NCBI GenBank assembly: GCA_003281335.1
Contig: QCCG01000002.1
Coordinates: forward strand, 159,844-223,843
DNA: 64,000 nucleotides
Reading direction: 5' to 3'
Source of the DNA: Prochlorococcus sp. AG-347-K19
GTDB taxonomy: Bacteria; Cyanobacteriota; Cyanobacteriia; PCC-6307; Cyanobiaceae
Position numbers and translations under genes: made by a program. The notes beneath the pieces were generated by a model. The model was not told the DNA's origin. It saw only the letters and a program-made list of their open reading frames with translations, and searched no databases. Below are positions 32,767 through 43,109 of this stretch, in pieces (positions within the stretch are counted from its first letter, which is position 1; the number at the start of each line of letters is the position of its first letter).

Positions 32767-34269
32767 TCAAGTTAAACTGTTTTTGATTTTACCATTTATT
32801 AATTCGCCAACTATTGCGATGGAGCTATAAGCTATCAAAACTATGGTGACTTCTTGCCATGCGAAGGAACTTAGTGATTCTCTCAATTGCCAACCTAGAC
32901 CAATACTTCCAATAATCCCAACAATTGCAGTTTCTCTAATAATGATGTCAGATCTATAAGCGCAATATGCTAAGTAACTTTTTGCTTGTTGAGAAAATAA
33001 ACCTAAAAGCCAACTTGTCTTTTTTGAGATTCCTAGAGATTTCATTGCAATATAATTTCTCTTGTCTTGGCTATCTATATTTGTAAAAAGTAATTTGCTA
33101 GTAATACCAGCGTTGTGGAGACCTAATGTTAAAGCTGCTAAAGATAAAGAAGGATTATTAAAAGTTAATAGAGTTAGAAGTATTACAGGTGTAGGTATTA
33201 AACGTAATAAAAATGCAAAAATTTTTATAAAAATTTTAGAACTATTGTTGTTAAAAATTCCTATTACTAATGGAGGTAAACTAATTGCGATTCCTGTTGA
33301 TAAAAGACTTAAAATTATTGTTTCTAATATAAGTTTTAAGAAATCAAATAATCCTAAATCTGAGCTTGATTTAAATAGAGAACTAACGGAATTAAAATTT
33401 TCAAAATTATTATTAAAAATAAAATAAAGAAAATATGAAAAAGAAAATAAAATTGTTATGAAAAAAACTGCAATAAAAAAAATAGATAGGATTTTATTTG
33501 TAGTATTAAATTTTATTTTTTTTAATATTAATCCAGGAAGAATTATCAAAATTGCTAAGGACCATAAATAAGTCCATAACTCTCTAAAATTCAAAGTTTG
33601 GAAAGATAAAAAAATACTGGAACCTATTCCTCCAATCCCAAAAAGTCCTAAAATCACAGTACTTCTTATTGAACACTCTAATCGATATAAACCAAAGTTT
33701 TTAAATGTTTTTATTATTGGATTCCATATTAAAGTTAGTAAAGAAGAAAATTTAGGTGCATTTATTTGATTTATAGATTCAAAACTTTTGTAGTCAATAG
33801 TTTCTAATTGTTCAGCAAAAACTTTTGAATTTACAGCAATATAAGGAATACATATAGCTATTATTCCTATCGAAAAATTTATTCCATATATTTGCATTAA
33901 TATTATTCCCCAAACCACTTCGTGTATAGATCTAATTATTGTTAGAAAAAACCTTATTATGCGGTAGAAAAAATTTGGAATATTAAAGATTTTATAAAAA
34001 ATATTTGAGGAAATTATTCCAAAAATTGCTCCAAAAATAATACTTACTAACCAACTAAAAAAACCAATTAAAATAGTTTCATTTAATCGCTTAATTACGG
34101 TAATAATAATTTCATTATCGATCTTGGGATTAAATGCAGAAATTAAGAATTCTTGGAATAATTTAAATCCTCCAAAATGAATATTGTTTATTAATTGATA
34201 CCCTAGAGGTATGCATACCAAAATTGGAAGAAAAGATAATGAGGTATAGTTTAATTTTAATTTGTTCAA
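32767..34269 (-). CDS. phnE: Phosphonate/phosphite ABC transporter permease, tandem fusion
   Basis: 500 aa with two permease halves (SIRSTVILGLFGIGGIGSS; IIRETAIVGIIGSIGLGWQL); adjacent to phnC and phnD. Confidence 0.88.
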   Translation of the reverse strand: MNKLKLNYTSLSFLPILVCIPLGYQLINNIHFGGFKLFQEFLISAFNPKIDNEIIITVIKRLNETILIGFFSWLVSIIFGAIFGIISSNIFYKIFNIPNFFYRIIRFFLTIIRSIHEVVWGIILMQIYGINFSIGIIAICIPYIAVNSKVFAEQLETIDYKSFESINQINAPKFSSLLTLIWNPIIKTFKNFGLYRLECSIRSTVILGLFGIGGIGSSIFLSFQTLNFRELWTYLWSLAILIILPGLILKKIKFNTTNKILSIFFIAVFFITILFSFSYFLYFIFNNNFENFNSVSSLFKSSSDLGLFDFLKLILETIILSLLSTGIAISLPPLVIGIFNNNSSKIFIKIFAFLLRLIPTPVILLTLLTFNNPSLSLAALTLGLHNAGITSKLLFTNIDSQDKRNYIAMKSLGISKKTSWLLGLFSQQAKSYLAYCAYRSDIIIRETAIVGIIGSIGLGWQLRESLSSFAWQEVTIVLIAYSSIAIVGELINGKIKNSLT

Positions 34270-34273
34270 CTAA

Positions 34274-35014
34274 TTAATATATTTTCTCTAAATGGATCTT
34301 CTTTAAGTTATTTCTTTTGATATTGAAAAAAATCTTACCATCCCTTATTCCAATAACTTTATCGAAATCGTTCAGCAAATCTAATCTATGTAATGCAACT
34401 AATGCCGTCTTTGGGGATTTTTTGGTATTATTTTTATCTACATTTTCTAGCAGAAGGTTTTTAATTGTTGTTATCAATTTGGGATCTAGATTATTAAAAG
34501 GCTCATCTGCAAGTAATATATTTGATTCTTGAATTAATGATCTAGCTATAGCAACCCTTTGTTTTTGCCCCCCAGATAGTTTTCTGATTTTTTTGTCGTA
34601 AATAGAGTTATGAAGTCTACATAATTTCATATATTTATGCGCCTTCTTAAAAGAACTTATATTTAGTAAATTTTTAAAAGCAAAATAAAAATTGTTTTCC
34701 GCCAGTAGTCCACAATTAACATTTTGTTCTGCAGAGAGATCTTCTATTAATCTTAAATCTTGCCATATAGTGGTTATTTTACTTTTCTGCCTTCTATCTA
34801 ATTCCTTGAAACTTTCATTGAATAATTTAACCTCACCTTGAGTTGGCTTTATAGTGCCATTAAGTACTGATATAAGTGTAGTTTTTCCTGAACCGCTTTT
34901 ACCTAAAAGTGCAATTTTTTCCCCAGAATTTATTTTTAAATTTATTTTATTTAGGATTAGATCATTTTTGTATTTATAAGATATATTTTCTAATTCTAAG
35001 ACAGTATTATTCAT
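34274..35014 (-). CDS. phnC: Phosphonate/phosphite ABC transporter ATPase
   Basis: [50 protein letters not shown]. Confidence 0.9.
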   Translation of the reverse strand: MNNTVLELENISYKYKNDLILNKINLKINSGEKIALLGKSGSGKTTLISVLNGTIKPTQGEVKLFNESFKELDRRQKSKITTIWQDLRLIEDLSAEQNVNCGLLAENNFYFAFKNLLNISSFKKAHKYMKLCRLHNSIYDKKIRKLSGGQKQRVAIARSLIQESNILLADEPFNNLDPKLITTIKNLLLENVDKNNTKKSPKTALVALHRLDLLNDFDKVIGIRDGKIFFNIKRNNLKKIHLEKIY

Positions 35015-35904
35015 CTAATTTTATTTAATTTCCTCCCTATTTCTTCTATATTTTTATACTGTTTTGCTTCTGCATTTATAAATCTTTTTGCATTGAACAT
35101 ATCTAATATCTGTTTATGTGATTTTTGCTTTATGTCTAAATTTAGAATTACTGATTTAATTTCTTTTGTAAACCCTTCCCCGAATCTATTTTCAAGATCA
35201 CCTTGAGCTACCCAATGATAGTCAACATATTCTGGTGTGATCCAGAATAATTCTAAATTACTTGTTCTTTTGGGATTATTTTTAAGATTGTTTTCCCAAA
35301 CCTGTTTATTTAAAGCTCCAGCATCAAATGCACCACTATTAACTAAAGCTACAGTGGCATCATGACTCCCACTAAAACCTGCTTTTTTTCCTTTAAAATG
35401 TTTAATTTCTACCCCTGCTTGATTTAAAAAATATTCTGGCATTAATCTTCCAGAAGTTGAGTTTTCAGAGCCAAAAGTAAATCTTAAATTCTTTAGTTTT
35501 TTAAGTCCTTTAATGTTTGCAATTGCGTTAAGTTCTAAATTTTTGTTTACTATAAAAACACTTTTAAATTCCTTATCGATATCTCTTTGAGCTATGACAA
35601 TTGATTTAGGTGTTTGTAATCTTGCTTGAACTCCTGATAAACCGCCAAACCAAACTAAATCTAAATCTTTAGTTCTAAATCCAGTTACTGCTGCAACATA
35701 ATTAATAACAGGAATGTATTTAACTTCTACATCAAGTTGTTTGGATAATTCTTTTGAAAATAATTTAAATCTTTTGTCCAAAACATCTTGGTTTTGATCA
35801 GGTATTGCTCCAACTTTCAAAACTTTGGGATTTGAAAATACAGGTGATGAAAAAATAGAAAAAAATATAGATGAACTTAATAGGAAATTTTTCAAATTAA
35901 TCAT
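35011..35904 (-). CDS. phnD: Phosphonate/phosphite ABC transporter substrate-binding protein
   Basis: KVGAIPDQN...FGGLSGVQAR...FGSENSTSGRLMPEYFL...SGSHDATVALVNSGAFDAGALN. Confidence 0.92.
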   Translation of the reverse strand: MINLKNFLLSSSIFFSIFSSPVFSNPKVLKVGAIPDQNQDVLDKRFKLFSKELSKQLDVEVKYIPVINYVAAVTGFRTKDLDLVWFGGLSGVQARLQTPKSIVIAQRDIDKEFKSVFIVNKNLELNAIANIKGLKKLKNLRFTFGSENSTSGRLMPEYFLNQAGVEIKHFKGKKAGFSGSHDATVALVNSGAFDAGALNKQVWENNLKNNPKRTSNLELFWITPEYVDYHWVAQGDLENRFGEGFTKEIKSVILNLDIKQKSHKQILDMFNAKRFINAEAKQYKNIEEIGRKLNKIR

Positions 35905-35916
35905 AATTGTCTTTAA

Positions 35917-37113
35917 TCAATAATATTTGGAAATTGCTTTTTCAAACCTTTGTAGTCCATCTTTTATTTTAATCTCTGAAGAGGCACAAGAAATTCTTAT
36001 GCATTCGTCAGCCCCAAAAGCTTTTCCAGGTACAACAACTAATCCATAATCTTGAAGAGCTTTGTTGCAGAAATCAACAGAAGTAATTGAAGAGTTAGGT
36101 AATTTTGGAAATGCGTAAAATGCTCCATTAGGTTCTTCAATATAAATACCATTTATATTCTTAAGGCCCTCATAGAGAAGGCTTCTTCTTTGATCATAAT
36201 GGCTGTTTATCATTGAAAAAAATTCATTACTAATTTTTAAAGCCTCTAAAGCACCTTTTTGAACAAAAGAGCAAACATTACTTGTACTTTGACTTTGTAA
36301 TGCTGATGTTGCTTTGATTACATCTTTGGGACCTACTAAATAACCTATCCTCCAGCCAGTCATAGCCCATCCTTTCGCAAATCCATTTATTAAGAAAATC
36401 CTATCTTTTAAGTCATTTGCTAATGAAGATAAACTGTAGTGTTTAAGTTCTTTTTTAAGGATTAGTTCGTAAATCTCATCAGAAAGAATATTGATATTTG
36501 GATTTTCTCTTACTAAATCGGCAATTTGTAATAATTCTTCCTTTGACATAACTCTTCCAGTAGGGTTATTAGGAGAATTGATAATTATAAATTTAGTTTT
36601 TGAAGAGATTTTAGACTTCAAATCTTTTATATTTATTTTGAATCCATCTTCTGCAGAAGAATTTGTAAAAACAGGCTTACCGCCCGCTAATCTAACCATC
36701 TGGGGATAACTTAACCAATATGGAGAAGGAATAATAACTTCGTCTCCAGTATTTAACAAGACTTGGAAAAGATTATATATTGCTTGCTTAGCCCCATTTG
36801 TGACCATTATATTTTCAAATTCATAATTTAAATCGTTTTGAATTTGAAGTTTATTTGCAATTGCTTTTCGGAGATCTAAATTCCCAGCTGCAGGCCCATA
36901 CTTTGTAAAGCCATCAAAAATAGCTTTACTTGTGGCCTCTATAACTTCTTTTGGGGCATCAAAATCAGGTTCTCCTGCACTTAAATTGCAAATATCTACT
37001 CCTTCTGCAGATAATTGATTTGCTTTAGCACTTATCTGCAATGTAAGAGAAGGCTCAATTGAAAGTGCCCGATCAGATAAATTAACTTGACTCATTGACT
37101 TATGACTTTTCAA
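35917..37113 (-). CDS. aspC: Aspartate aminotransferase (class I/II)
   Basis: NLSAGEPDFDAP...IINSPNNPTGRV...INGFAKGWAMTGWRIGYLVGP. Confidence 0.93.
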   Translation of the reverse strand: MKSHKSMSQVNLSDRALSIEPSLTLQISAKANQLSAEGVDICNLSAGEPDFDAPKEVIEATSKAIFDGFTKYGPAAGNLDLRKAIANKLQIQNDLNYEFENIMVTNGAKQAIYNLFQVLLNTGDEVIIPSPYWLSYPQMVRLAGGKPVFTNSSAEDGFKINIKDLKSKISSKTKFIIINSPNNPTGRVMSKEELLQIADLVRENPNINILSDEIYELILKKELKHYSLSSLANDLKDRIFLINGFAKGWAMTGWRIGYLVGPKDVIKATSALQSQSTSNVCSFVQKGALEALKISNEFFSMINSHYDQRRSLLYEGLKNINGIYIEEPNGAFYAFPKLPNSSITSVDFCNKALQDYGLVVVPGKAFGADECIRISCASSEIKIKDGLQRFEKAISKYY

Positions 37114-37256
37114 ATATGACTTTTAAAAATGACAAATGCATAAATTAAGAATAAATAAAACTATCACACTATGGTTTAATTTAGTTCATTTTCTTAATCT
37201 ATTTTATTTTCATGTTTTGAGTTCTTAAGATAAAAATATTTATAGTTTTATTTTCG

Positions 37257-37760
37257 GTGAAAAGGTTAGTAATTGGGAGAGGAAGTGTATTTGCAGATTT
37301 GTTAATAATTGGTGAGGCACCTGGAGCACAGGAAGATTTAGAAGGTAAACCATATGTAGGTAAATCAGGTAAGTTATTAAACGAATTATTGATACAGGCT
37401 GGGATTGATTATAAAAAGGATGTTTATTTTTGTAATGTAATTAAATGTCGTCCACCAAATAATAGAAAACCCACTGCTAGAGAAATTAATATTCATAAAC
37501 CTTGGTTATTACAGCAAATAAAGTTAGTTGATCCAAAATTTATATTACTTACTGGTTCTACTGCTATGAGAGCTATTTTGGAAGTTAAAGATCCTATAAG
37601 TAATTTAAGAGGTCAATGGATTAAAAAAGATGGGAGAGAAATTATGGTAATTTTTCATCCATCTTATTTGTTGAGATTTCCTTCAAAAGAAATCAATAAA
37701 CCTTATCATCTAACTTTGAAAGACCTAGAGAATGTAAGTGGTAAACTATATGCCGTATAA
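37257..37760 (+). CDS. Family 4 uracil-DNA glycosylase
   Basis: LLIIGEAPGAQEDLEGKPYVGKSGKLLN...YFCNVIKCRPPNNRKP...FHPSYLLR; GTG start. Confidence 0.9.
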   Translation: MKRLVIGRGSVFADLLIIGEAPGAQEDLEGKPYVGKSGKLLNELLIQAGIDYKKDVYFCNVIKCRPPNNRKPTAREINIHKPWLLQQIKLVDPKFILLTGSTAMRAILEVKDPISNLRGQWIKKDGREIMVIFHPSYLLRFPSKEINKPYHLTLKDLENVSGKLYAV

Positions 37761-37795
37761 TTTAGTGAAATCCTTTTTGAATATCAAGAATTTTA

Positions 37796-39013
37796 ATGTC
37801 ATTAACTCAATCAAAAGAGGTTAATAGTCTCTCCAAAAGATATTCAACTCATATTGAGAGAAGGATAACTAGAACGGTAATGGTGGGTGATGTAGCTATT
37901 GGAAGTGATTATCCAGTAAGAGTTCAATCGATGATAAATGAAGATACAATGGATGTCGAAAATGCTTACTTAGCTATCAAAAGACTTCATGATGTGGGTT
38001 GTGAAATAGTAAGGTTAACTGTCCCTTCCTTAGCACATGCCAAAGCAGTAGGAGATATAAAAGCAAAATTATTAGAAAATAATATCAACACCCCCTTAGT
38101 GGCGGATGTTCATCATAATGGTATGAAAATTGCAATGGAAGTTGCAAAACATGTTGATAAAGTAAGAATTAATCCTGGATTGTTTGTTTTTGAAAAATCA
38201 GACCCTACAAGAACTAAATATACAGATGAGGAATTTGAAACTATTAAGCAAACAATACTTAAAAGATTTACCCCTTTAGTTGAAGTTTTAAAGGCTGAAA
38301 ACAAAGCTCTAAGGATTGGAGTTAATCATGGGTCTCTATCTGAGAGGATGCTTTTTACTTATGGAGATACGCCATTGGGAATGACAGAATCTGCGATGGA
38401 GTTCGTCAAAATTTGTGATGAGCTTGATTTTCATAACATAATTATTTCTATGAAAGCTTCCAGGGCTCCAGTCATGATGGCAGCTTATAGAATGATCGCA
38501 GATAGGCTTGACTCTGAAGGATATAACTACCCCTTACATTTAGGAGTGACTGAAGCTGGTGATGGTGATTATGGAAGGATTAAAAGTACTGCTGGAATTG
38601 GAACGCTTTTAGCAGAGGGATTAGGAGATACCATCAGGGTTTCCTTAACTGAAGCTCCAGAAAAGGAAATACCAGTTTGCTATTCAATTTTGCAATCTTT
38701 AGGATTAAGAAAAACAATGGTTGAATACATCAGTTGCCCTAGTTGTGGTAGAACACTTTTCAATCTAGAAGAAGTTGTAGATAAAGTTAGGAAAGCCACC
38801 TCACATTTAACGGGTTTAGATATAGCAATAATGGGATGTATTGTTAATGGGCCAGGAGAAATGGCAGATGCTGATTATGGTTATGTTGGGAAAGGTAAAG
38901 GAACTATTGCCTTATATAGAAGGAAAGAAGAGATAAAAAGAGTACCTGAAGATGAGGGGGTTAATGCTTTAATCCAACTTATTAAGGATGATGGGAAGTG
39001 GATTGATCCTTAA
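37796..39013 (+). CDS. ispG: 4-hydroxy-3-methylbut-2-enyl-diphosphate synthase
   Basis: [14 protein letters not shown]...RINPGLF...[12 protein letters not shown]...[13 protein letters not shown]...[19 protein letters not shown]. Confidence 0.97.
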   Translation: MSLTQSKEVNSLSKRYSTHIERRITRTVMVGDVAIGSDYPVRVQSMINEDTMDVENAYLAIKRLHDVGCEIVRLTVPSLAHAKAVGDIKAKLLENNINTPLVADVHHNGMKIAMEVAKHVDKVRINPGLFVFEKSDPTRTKYTDEEFETIKQTILKRFTPLVEVLKAENKALRIGVNHGSLSERMLFTYGDTPLGMTESAMEFVKICDELDFHNIIISMKASRAPVMMAAYRMIADRLDSEGYNYPLHLGVTEAGDGDYGRIKSTAGIGTLLAEGLGDTIRVSLTEAPEKEIPVCYSILQSLGLRKTMVEYISCPSCGRTLFNLEEVVDKVRKATSHLTGLDIAIMGCIVNGPGEMADADYGYVGKGKGTIALYRRKEEIKRVPEDEGVNALIQLIKDDGKWIDP

Positions 39014-39074
39014 GGATTTATCAAATTTTTGAATTATAAATAAATTCTTTTTATAATAAAAATTATCGAATAAT

Positions 39075-40409
39075 TTGAAGAAAAGAAAATTGCTTAAAAA
39101 AAAATATATATTTCTGTTTGCGACATCCTTTTCTGGACTGTTTTTAAATAATTTTGCAGAGGCAACAGTTTTAAATAATAGTTATAAAGAAGTAATTGAT
39201 CATGTTTGGCAAATTGTATATAGAGATTTTCTTGATTCAAGCGGCAAATTTCAAAAGTCCAATTGGATTAATCTAAGAAAAGAAGTTTTATCAAAAACAT
39301 ATTCAGACAGCAATGAAGCATATGATGCGATCAGAGATATGCTTTCTAACTTAGATGATTCTTATACAAGATTTTTAGAACCTAAGGAATTTAATCAAAT
39401 GAGAATCGATACCTCTGGTGAATTAACTGGAGTTGGTATCCAAATAGTTAAAGATAAAGAATCTAATGATTTAATAATTATTTCTCCCATAGAGGGCACC
39501 CCCGCATTTGATGCTGGAATCAAAGCTAGAGATAAAATATTATCCATAGATAATATTTCTACTGAAGGTATGAATATTGAGGAGGCCGTGAAATTAATAA
39601 GAGGGCAAAGAGGTACTAAAGTAAAGCTTGAAATTCTTAGAGGTTCTAAATCCTTCTTTAAGATTTTATCAAGAGAAAAAATTGAAATAAAATCTGTATC
39701 TAGTAAAGTCAATCAAACCAAAAACGGCTTATCAATTGGCTATGTAAGAATTAAACAATTTAATGCAAATGCATCAAAAGAGACTAGAGATGCTATTAAG
39801 GATTTAGAAACAAAAAAAGTTGCAGGATATGTTCTTGACTTGAGAAGTAATCCTGGAGGTTTATTAGAATCAAGCATTGATATCTCAAGGCACTTCATTA
39901 ACAAAGGAGTAATAGTAAGTACGGTGAGTAAAGATGGTTTAAAAGAAACAAAAAAAGGAAACGGTCAAGCTCTAACAAAAAAGCCTTTAGTTGTCTTAGT
40001 TAATGAGGGTTCTGCTAGTGCAAGTGAAATAGTCTCTGGTGCAATAAAGGATAACAAAAGGGGAAAATTAGTTGGGAAGAAAACGTTTGGTAAAGGTTTA
40101 GTTCAATCTATGAGAACATTAGTTGATGGTTCAGGTCTAACTGTTACAGTCGCTAAGTATTTAACTCCGAACGGCACTGATATAAACAAATCTGGAATTA
40201 TTCCAGATATAGAAGTAAAAATGAATATCAACCCTATACTCCAAAGAGAGATAGGAACTAGAAAAGATAAACAATATAGAGCTGGTGAAAAAGAGCTAAT
40301 AAATATAATTAATAGAAAGAAGCAGATAAGCGAATTTAAGCCTGACACTACAAACCTTAATGCGTTCCTAAAAATTAATAAGGAAGATAAAGTATTTTCA
40401 TTAAATTAA
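39075..40409 (+). CDS. ctpA: Carboxyl-terminal processing protease (S41)
   Basis: PDZ TGVGIQI...GIKARDKILSID; LRSNPGGLLESSIDIS; NEGSASASEIVSGAIKDNKRGKLVGKKTFGKG. Confidence 0.93.
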   Translation: MKKRKLLKKKYIFLFATSFSGLFLNNFAEATVLNNSYKEVIDHVWQIVYRDFLDSSGKFQKSNWINLRKEVLSKTYSDSNEAYDAIRDMLSNLDDSYTRFLEPKEFNQMRIDTSGELTGVGIQIVKDKESNDLIIISPIEGTPAFDAGIKARDKILSIDNISTEGMNIEEAVKLIRGQRGTKVKLEILRGSKSFFKILSREKIEIKSVSSKVNQTKNGLSIGYVRIKQFNANASKETRDAIKDLETKKVAGYVLDLRSNPGGLLESSIDISRHFINKGVIVSTVSKDGLKETKKGNGQALTKKPLVVLVNEGSASASEIVSGAIKDNKRGKLVGKKTFGKGLVQSMRTLVDGSGLTVTVAKYLTPNGTDINKSGIIPDIEVKMNINPILQREIGTRKDKQYRAGEKELINIINRKKQISEFKPDTTNLNAFLKINKEDKVFSLN

Positions 40410-41320
40410 TTACTCATATCCAGCATTCTCTTTATTGGCACATAAGCTCTTCTTATTATTTCTGGGTTTAGTTCTATAGACGGGGAATTGTTTTTTAGGC
40501 AATCTAGAATTTTTTCTAAAGTATTTAATTTCATATATGGACACTCGTTACATTTACAACCTTCTATATCTGGGACTTCAATAAAAATTTTGTTAGGTTC
40601 TTTCTTTTTCATTTGATGAATTATTCCAGGTTCAGTTAGTACCATATAAGTTTTAGATGGATCTTTACTTACGAAATCAAGCAGCTTACTTGTTGATCCA
40701 ATAAAGTCTGAGAGAATTAGTAAATTTTGACTACATTCAGGATGAGCAATGACTTTTGATCCTGGATTTTGATATTTTAATTTTAGAAGTGCTTCTTCAC
40801 TAAATGATTCATGAACAATGCAGCTGCCAGGCCATAATTTAAGATCTCTTCCTGAATTTTTCTGTACCCATCTCCCAAGGTTCTGATCTGGTGCAAATAT
40901 TATCTTTTTATCTTCAGGTATCTTTTTAATTAATGAGACTGCATTACTGCTTGTACATATCAGATCACTTTGAGCTTTTACTTCTGCAGTACAATTTATA
41001 TAACTTACGACATAGTGATCTGGATTTTCTTCCCTGAACTTTTGAAATTTATCTGAGGGACAATCGTCTGCTAAGGAGCATCCTGCGTCAATATCTGGTA
41101 ATAGGACTGTTTTATTAGGGCTAAGTATTTTTGCTGTTTCGGCCATAAAGTGCACACCGCAAAAAATTATTATATCTGCATCATTATTTGCAGCTTTCCT
41201 AGATAGATCTAATGAATCGCCAATAAAATCTGCAATTTCCTGAATCTCTGGAGCTTGATAATAGTGCGCAAGAATAATTGCATTAGCTTTTTTGCAACGC
41301 TCCTTTATTTCAGAAATCAA
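40406..41320 (-). CDS. nadA: Quinolinate synthase A
   Basis: AIILAHYYQAPEIQEIADFIGDSLDLSRKAA; IEGCKCNECPYMKLNTLEKI. Confidence 0.96.
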   Translation of the reverse strand: MISEIKERCKKANAIILAHYYQAPEIQEIADFIGDSLDLSRKAANNDADIIIFCGVHFMAETAKILSPNKTVLLPDIDAGCSLADDCPSDKFQKFREENPDHYVVSYINCTAEVKAQSDLICTSSNAVSLIKKIPEDKKIIFAPDQNLGRWVQKNSGRDLKLWPGSCIVHESFSEEALLKLKYQNPGSKVIAHPECSQNLLILSDFIGSTSKLLDFVSKDPSKTYMVLTEPGIIHQMKKKEPNKIFIEVPDIEGCKCNECPYMKLNTLEKILDCLKNNSPSIELNPEIIRRAYVPIKRMLDMSN

Positions 41321-41420
41321 ATCCTCTTCGTTTTGAACTGATTTCTGTTTTGCAGTAGAAGTTATACTGGTCAGGATTTAGAATATCTCTAAATAAATTA
41401 TATGCCTTTAAACAGAAAAA

Positions 41421-42257
41421 ATTCTGACAAATTTAAAAATTGCTATTGTTGGTGACTGTCATGGTCAATGGTCTGAATTAGACTTGAAAGTTTTATCGAT
41501 TATCAAACCAAATATTGTTTTATTTGTTGGTGATATTTCTGATGGGAGTGTCAAAATAATTAAAAAAATAAATGAGATTAAAATCCCTACTTTTGTGATT
41601 TTAGGAAATCATGATAGGGGGAAAGATTCTACAGGGGAAACTCTCTCAAAACAGATACGTGTTCTTGGTGAAAAATATTGTGCATGGGATTTGAAGGTTT
41701 TTAATAATCAAATAAATTTATTGTTTGCTAGACCATGTAGTTCTGGCGGCGGCTATTATCTTTCGAAAGAAGTTAAAGGTGTTTATGGACCTATCACCGA
41801 ACAAGATTCAATAAATAAAATTATCAAATGTTCGGAAAAGACTTTAGAAGATATACCTTTAATAATTATGTCTCATGCTGGTCCCTCGGGTTTAGGTTCA
41901 GAACCTAAAAGCATTTGTGGAAAAGACTGGAAATTACCCTCATTAGATTGGGGAGATAGAGATTTGTCTGTGGCTATTTCTCAAATACAAAAAAGAAGAA
42001 AAGTTGATCTTGTAATTTTTGGTCATATGCACAACCGGCTTAAAAGAAATCTTGGTTTAAGAGAGATGTTTAAAATTGATAGCAAAGGGTCAATTTATTT
42101 CAACACTGCTGTGGTGCCAAGATATAAAACTGATGAAGATGGGAAATTACTAATTAACTTTTCTTGGATTGAGTTTGAAAAAAATAGATTAAGTCATGTT
42201 TCTCATCGATGGTATTCAGAGTCTGGTGAAATTCGTGAAGAAGAAAAATTTTTTTAG
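41421..42257 (+). CDS. Calcineurin-like metallophosphoesterase (TIGR04168-like); 5' end has no canonical start
   Basis: TNLKIAIVGDCHGQWSELDLKVLSIIKPNIVLFVGDISDG in frame upstream of the ORF-track ATG 41484; GDCHG, GD, GNHD, GHMH motifs. Confidence 0.82.
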   Translation: MLTNLKIAIVGDCHGQWSELDLKVLSIIKPNIVLFVGDISDGSVKIIKKINEIKIPTFVILGNHDRGKDSTGETLSKQIRVLGEKYCAWDLKVFNNQINLLFARPCSSGGGYYLSKEVKGVYGPITEQDSINKIIKCSEKTLEDIPLIIMSHAGPSGLGSEPKSICGKDWKLPSLDWGDRDLSVAISQIQKRRKVDLVIFGHMHNRLKRNLGLREMFKIDSKGSIYFNTAVVPRYKTDEDGKLLINFSWIEFEKNRLSHVSHRWYSESGEIREEEKFF

Positions 42258-42280
42258 GATTAGATATTTTTGTTCATATT

Positions 42281-43078
42281 TTAAGTATTTTTGGGCTTTT
42301 CATATCTTGAAAATAATGTTTGAGACAAGATATAACCCGCAATTCCTGCGGCTGTAAAAGCTAAACCATTTTTAAATAAAGGCAATAAATCATTTGTTCT
42401 GGATATTATCGGTGCCAAACCAAAAATTCCAAATAACATGCCCCATAAAGGAGAAAGTAGAGCTAAAAATCCAATTGATATGACTTGACCTTCTTTTCTT
42501 GGAGCAGATGCGAAACCTGCTACTAAACCTCCAAGAATAGATGTACATAAAGTCCATATATATTGCTCTTTGGGTAGGCCTGGGACAACTTGACATCCTC
42601 CTCTTTCGAGGCAAATTTTTACTGAATCAATTGCATCTAATACTGCACCATCCTCACCGTGATCTTTAACATAGTATTGGTTGCCAAATCTTGTTTGAAG
42701 TTCAACCCAAAATAACCTTGGCATAAAATTAAAATAAGCCTCTCCGACGTTAAAGTTCAGCAAATTTCCTCCTCTAGGATCAGCAACTATCAGCAAACTT
42801 GTCTCATCTAAATCCCAATAGTCCTTTATTGCGCTACCAGGAGAACTTTCAAACTGAGATAAATATTTAATTTTCCACCCACTTTCAATTTCTAGATTAT
42901 TGAGTTTTTCCTCTAAAGATTTTTTCTGATTAGGGCTTAATGTTTTAGCTAAATCAATTACTGGTGTTTTTTCTTCTGGTAAGAGATTTGGATTATTTAT
43001 AGCAAAAACGGGTTTATGTGAAATTAAAACTAATATAGATAGAAATATTCCTAATAAATAGTTAATCTTTGAAGGCAT
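42281..43078 (-). CDS. TPM-domain (DUF477/Psb32-like) membrane protein
   Basis: TPVIDLAKTLSPNQKKSLEEKLNNLEIESGWKIKYLSQF...C-terminal TM segments. Confidence 0.85.
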   Translation of the reverse strand: MPSKINYLLGIFLSILVLISHKPVFAINNPNLLPEEKTPVIDLAKTLSPNQKKSLEEKLNNLEIESGWKIKYLSQFESSPGSAIKDYWDLDETSLLIVADPRGGNLLNFNVGEAYFNFMPRLFWVELQTRFGNQYYVKDHGEDGAVLDAIDSVKICLERGGCQVVPGLPKEQYIWTLCTSILGGLVAGFASAPRKEGQVISIGFLALLSPLWGMLFGIFGLAPIISRTNDLLPLFKNGLAFTAAGIAGYILSQTLFSRYEKPKNT

Positions 43079-43109
43079 AAATAAGTTTTGTCTTTTTATA
43101 TTTTCGCCG

